Shown here: piece after piece, positions 14,215 to 17,478 of the stretch
How the letters are laid out: every line of letters begins with the position of its first letter
Position numbering within the stretch: the stretch's first letter is position 1
Assembly (NCBI GenBank): GCA_029856445.1
Contig: JAHQWY010000038.1
Location: forward strand, 1-17,478
DNA length: 17,478 nt
Source: Promethearchaeia archaeon
GTDB lineage: Archaea > Asgardarchaeota > Lokiarchaeia > Sigyniarchaeales > SOKP01
Direction: 5' to 3'
The notes under the pieces: model-generated
Databases searched by the model: none
What the model was told of the DNA's origin: nothing
Seen by the model: only the letters and a program-made list of their open reading frames with translations
Translations under genes and position numbers: made by a program

Positions 14215-15821
14215 AATCGCAAAATGAATTAGGTATTCCTATACCTGCTAATAAGCCTCTCATCGTCCGTACGATTAAACAAGTTACAAAAGAGCAACGG
14301 GAATATGCCCTAAAAAAAACCGAATATAATGTATTTTCATTTCCTGCAGATTTATTGTTTGTTGATTTTTTATCAGATTCTGGCTCAGGTACTATGACAG
14401 ATTTACAATGGGCTTCGCTTTTTCATGGAGATGAGTCTTATGGACGTAATAAGGGATATTATGTACTTCTTGATGCAATTAGAGATACTTTTGAACGCGG
14501 AGACAATCCTAAAAGAGCAATAAACCTGATACTAACTGGAGAAACGAATGTAAAAAAATTAATGGATGAGCTTTATCTTACATCGTTTGAAGGAGGTTTC
14601 GTTAATGGTGGTATTCATCAACTTATTCGCCCAAATGCTTTTATAGTTCCTCAGGGACGATGTGCAGAACACTTACTTTTTTCTACTATTGCTCCAATTT
14701 TAAGAAAAAATTACAATTCTAAAGAATTTTTTATCCCAAATAATGGTCATTTTGATACAACAGAAGCCAATATTTTGGCTAATGGACTAAATCCTATAAA
14801 TTTATTTTCTTCGAACTTATTAGATGAATTTCCTTGGGATCAGATGGATAATAGAAACCCCTTTAAAGGAAACATGGATATTAAAAGGCTGGAGGAATTA
14901 ATTCAAGACAAAGGGATGGATGCCATTCCATTGATATATATAACAATTACCAACAATACAGCCGCAGGTCAGCCCGTTGAGATGAAGAACATCAAGGAAG
15001 TTCGTAAAATCGCTAAAAAATATGATATTCCGCTCTTCTTTGACGCATGTAGGTTTGCCGAAAATGCCAATTTTATAAAAGAATTTGAAGAAGGATATCA
15101 AGACATTTCAATTCCAAATATCGTTAAAGAAATGTTTTCCTACGTAGATGGTTTTACAATCAGTTTCAAAAAAGATGGTTTGGCAAATATAGGAGGAGGA
15201 TTCTTTTTTAAAGACAACGGTACATTCCATAGGAAATTTTCAGTAGAAGAAGATATTGGCATCAAATTGAAAGAGAAACAAATTCTCACGTTCGGGAACG
15301 ACAGTTATGGGGGACTCAGTGGTAGAGATATTATGGCACTCACTACGGGTTTATATGAAGTTGTTCAAGAAACATATTTGAATGAAAGAAAATTTCAAGT
15401 TAGAAATTTCGCTAGAAAACTAGCTAAAAACAATGTTCCAGTTATTCTCCCTGCAGGAGGTCATGCAGTCTATATTAACATAGACAAATTTTTTGAGGGA
15501 ATGGACTCGTCTTTAGATGATTTTAGGGGTGTAGGATTTACTATTGAATTAATCAGACATTATGGTATTAGAGCAGCTGAATTAGGACCTTTTGCTTTTG
15601 AATGGGACAAGAAAACTCCTGAACAAAAGAAAGGAGTTCTAAATTTAGTAAGATTTGCACTACCTAGAAATGTCTATGGTACATCCCATATTGATTATGC
15701 TGTTGCAGCTATAACTGAACTTTTTAATAATAGAGACAAAATTCCTAAAGTTAAGATTTCTCGTGGAGCTAAATTGCGATTAAGACATTTTCAAACGGGA
15801 TTACAACCTATTTATGAATAA
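14211..15821 (+). CDS. tnaA: Tryptophanase (tryptophan indole-lyase) with an extra internal segment
   Basis: A 536-residue PLP beta-eliminating lyase; tryptophanase and tyrosine phenol-lyase are normally about 455-475. Conserved pieces are DSGSGTMTDLQWASL, GDESYG (Tyr77), PQGRCAEH (148-150), Asn249 in the TITNNTAAGQP segment, FFDACRFAEN (Asp278, Arg281), SFKKD with PLP Lys321, and VRFALPR (Arg481, substrate carboxylate). Two positions that separate the two enzymes point to tryptophanase: Leu458 where tyrosine phenol-lyase has Arg381 and tryptophanase Ile396, and His526 where tryptophanase has His463 and tyrosine phenol-lyase Phe448. The product would be indole, pyruvate and ammonia. About 44 extra residues lie between Tyr77 and Gln148. 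TTG 14211 follows an in-frame TAA; no other start is available before the conserved region. The gene is followed by a CoA-transferase in the same direction. Confidence 0.85.
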   Translation: MKSQNELGIPIPANKPLIVRTIKQVTKEQREYALKKTEYNVFSFPADLLFVDFLSDSGSGTMTDLQWASLFHGDESYGRNKGYYVLLDAIRDTFERGDNPKRAINLILTGETNVKKLMDELYLTSFEGGFVNGGIHQLIRPNAFIVPQGRCAEHLLFSTIAPILRKNYNSKEFFIPNNGHFDTTEANILANGLNPINLFSSNLLDEFPWDQMDNRNPFKGNMDIKRLEELIQDKGMDAIPLIYITITNNTAAGQPVEMKNIKEVRKIAKKYDIPLFFDACRFAENANFIKEFEEGYQDISIPNIVKEMFSYVDGFTISFKKDGLANIGGGFFFKDNGTFHRKFSVEEDIGIKLKEKQILTFGNDSYGGLSGRDIMALTTGLYEVVQETYLNERKFQVRNFARKLAKNNVPVILPAGGHAVYINIDKFFEGMDSSLDDFRGVGFTIELIRHYGIRAAELGPFAFEWDKKTPEQKKGVLNLVRFALPRNVYGTSHIDYAVAAITELFNNRDKIPKVKISRGAKLRLRHFQTGLQPIYE

Positions 15822-15854
15822 TGGAAAATAGAAACTTAACATAATCTAATATCC

Positions 15855-15877
15855 AAATAGATATATAATTTCTATTT
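15855..15877 (+). repeat. Short stem-loop downstream of tryptophanase
   Basis: AAATAGA (15855-15861) and TCTATTT (15871-15877) are exact reverse complements around a 9-base loop, 34 bases after the tryptophanase stop. It could act in mRNA 3' processing; there is no T-tract. Confidence 0.3.
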
Positions 15878-15900
15878 ATAAAACTTAATATATATCATTA

Positions 15901-15909
15901 AATTTATAA
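15901..15909 (+). promoter_or_regulatory. TATA-like promoter of the CoA-transferase gene
   Basis: AATTTATAA, followed by AACC, about 45 bases before the ATG at 15952. It suggests the gene can be transcribed on its own, with a leader of roughly 20 bases, rather than only by read-through from tryptophanase. Confidence 0.3.
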
Positions 15910-15951
15910 AACCAATATATTAATGTAAAAATTTAAACGGGAATTGTATTT

Positions 15952-17289
15952 ATGTCAGGGATTTTAGATGGTATAGTAGTATTAGATTTTTCGGAATACA
16001 TCGCAGGGCCATACTGCGGATTCTTATTAGCAGATTTAGGTGCAGAAGTTATAAAAATCGAACCCCCCGATGGTTCTGAGGAAAGACGATGGGGGAGATG
16101 GAAACGATATAAAGGTAATACAAGAATGGCTCTATCAGTGAACAGAGGTAAAAAAAGTCTTTGCCTTGACGTTAGGAAGGAAGAAGCAAAGAAAATTATA
16201 TACCGTATGGTTGAAAAAGCCGATATTGTAATTCAAAATTATACACCAGGAGTCGCTAAAAGACTGGGGATAGATTATGATACCTTATCAGCTATCAATA
16301 AGGGTATAATATTCATTTCAAGCACCGCATTTGGAGAAATTGGACCGTATAAAACGCGTAAAGGCTTTGATATTATTGCACATGCCGCTTCCGGCATGAT
16401 GGCTGCCTACTCTGATGAAGATGGTAGACCACGTGGACCTGGAGGAAGCCCATTTATAGATATTGGTACAGCTATGCTTAATGCTCTCAGTGCAGTATCG
16501 GCTCTATTTGCCAGAACGAGGACCGGAGAAGGTCAAAAAATAGAAACATCTCTCTTTTGTACAGGATTGGCTTTAAGAGCTGCGGGCTTCGCAAAGATCG
16601 AAAGCTTGGATAAAGAAAAGCATCAAGAGGAATTAGACCTTTTAAGCAATGCTTTTCGACAGGGAAAGACTCATACTGAGATTATTGACGAATTAGCATA
16701 TTTAAATCTTCGGTATGAAATGCCTAAATCAACCCGGATACTTGAAGTCCCTGATTGTAATCATAGACCTGCAGATAGATATTCTTCCCCATATTATCGG
16801 GTTTATGAAACCACAAACGGATTTATGAGTATTGCCGCACTCACCACTCGACAGAGAGAGGATATGTGTAAAGTTATAGGTTTATACGAAAAAGGGGCGG
16901 GGGTACCATTCAGCCAAATTGATGATGATGTTATATATGACAATCAATTGGCAATGAAAGAAACGTTCGAAAAACGTTTTCGAGAAAGAACAACCGAAGA
17001 ATGGATCGAAGCTCTGGAAAAAGTTGGAGTGCCTTGTGGACCAGTAAATTACAGTGCGCACCTTTTCTACGATCCCCAAGTCAAGGCATTAAACATGATC
17101 TGGGATCTTGAAAACAGCAAACTCGGTCCCTACCAAATGATAGGTCACCCTATCAAATTCACGAAGACTCCAGTAAAGCCTGGAAAAGGTGCCCCAACTT
17201 TAGGGGAGGATTCAGTATCTGTCTTGGAACAGTTTGGGTATAATAGCGAAGAGATTGAGGATTTAAAGAAAAAAAATGTCATCAAATAA
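15952..17289 (+). CDS. Class III CoA-transferase (CaiB/BaiF/Frc family)
   Basis: A 445-residue protein, slightly longer than the usual 390-430. The N-terminus GILDGIVVLDFSEYIAGPYC, the ADLGAEVIKIEPPDG segment (28-41), NRGKKSLCLDV (64-74), IVIQNYTPGVAKRLG (92-106) and GPYKTRKGFDIIAHAASG (131-148) are the standard family blocks. Asp170 in SPFIDIG aligns with the catalytic aspartate that forms the acyl-anhydride in formyl-CoA transferase (Asp169). The enzyme moves CoA between carboxylic acids in the cytosol without an ATP cost. The extra length is mainly in the central region, around residues 225-290. Its position after tryptophanase suggests activation of an organic acid in amino-acid catabolism, but family members act on oxalate, carnitine, phenyllactate, bile acids and others, so the substrate stays open. 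Confidence 0.92.
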   Translation: MSGILDGIVVLDFSEYIAGPYCGFLLADLGAEVIKIEPPDGSEERRWGRWKRYKGNTRMALSVNRGKKSLCLDVRKEEAKKIIYRMVEKADIVIQNYTPGVAKRLGIDYDTLSAINKGIIFISSTAFGEIGPYKTRKGFDIIAHAASGMMAAYSDEDGRPRGPGGSPFIDIGTAMLNALSAVSALFARTRTGEGQKIETSLFCTGLALRAAGFAKIESLDKEKHQEELDLLSNAFRQGKTHTEIIDELAYLNLRYEMPKSTRILEVPDCNHRPADRYSSPYYRVYETTNGFMSIAALTTRQREDMCKVIGLYEKGAGVPFSQIDDDVIYDNQLAMKETFEKRFRERTTEEWIEALEKVGVPCGPVNYSAHLFYDPQVKALNMIWDLENSKLGPYQMIGHPIKFTKTPVKPGKGAPTLGEDSVSVLEQFGYNSEEIEDLKKKNVIK

Positions 17290-17364
17290 ATAGATCGGAT
17301 TTTTAATTTATCTTTAAACAACTTTTTCCAACATAACTCTGAAAAAACTCCAGTATAAAATACT

Positions 17365-17478
17365 TTAAATTTCCAACATTCGTAATTTCTGAGATATATT
17401 TTTTCTTCTTAGGATTTTCATGAAATCATCTTTTCTTTGTTGAAGGCGTGTAAGGAAAGAATCTAATTTATCAAAATT
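17365..17478 (-). CDS. C-terminal end of an unidentified protein (start outside window)
   Basis: The minus-strand frame is open from the right edge to TAA at 17365-17367 and encodes 37 residues, including LDSFLTRLQQRKDDFMKILR and a closing KLRMLEI. The composition is charged and helical, and it reads like real coding sequence, but the stretch is too short to assign a family. It would be convergent with the CoA-transferase gene, 75 bases apart. Confidence 0.4.
   Translation of the reverse strand, partial: NFDKLDSFLTRLQQRKDDFMKILRRKNISQKLRMLEI

Overview
This is an AT-rich window from an anaerobe, most likely an archaeon. The archaeal case rests on TATA-like boxes roughly 20-30 nt upstream of several start codons with few clear Shine-Dalgarno sites, small winged-helix regulators, a DUF3795-type cysteine-rich protein, and many Fe-S proteins of the kind abundant in Asgard (Lokiarchaeia-like) genomes. 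The Asgard assignment is inference from gene content, not from a marker gene. No rRNA, tRNA, CRISPR array or insertion sequence was seen.

Left part (minus strand). A glycyl-radical enzyme of the trans-4-hydroxy-L-proline dehydratase (HypD) type runs off the left edge. To its right are the two subunits of a heterodimeric ABC exporter, one with a canonical and one with a degenerate ATP site, then a small winged-helix regulator.

Middle part (plus strand, 6.2-11.0 kb). An apparent operon encodes a winged-helix protein fused to an unusual multi-cysteine region and two ferredoxin-type [4Fe-4S] motifs, two different QueG/reductive-dehalogenase-like Fe-S proteins, and a formylglycine-type sulfatase. 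Between the two QueG-like genes lies a short remnant of a second sulfatase gene (ribosome-binding site plus about 15 codons) that ends in a near-perfect hairpin. This cluster is the best candidate for an undescribed system.

Right part. A DUF3795 protein (minus) and an NADPH-dependent extended SDR reductase (plus) are followed by a minus-strand paralogue of the winged-helix/multi-cysteine Fe-S protein. Divergent from that are a tryptophanase with a roughly 44-residue insertion and a class III CoA-transferase. The last 114 bases hold the probable C-terminus of another minus-strand gene.

Taken together, hydroxyproline dehydration, tryptophan cleavage, CoA transfer and abundant low-potential Fe-S proteins suggest amino-acid fermentation. 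At least two genes seem to lack ATG, GTG or TTG starts and instead have ATT seven bases after a Shine-Dalgarno-like GGTG or GGT.
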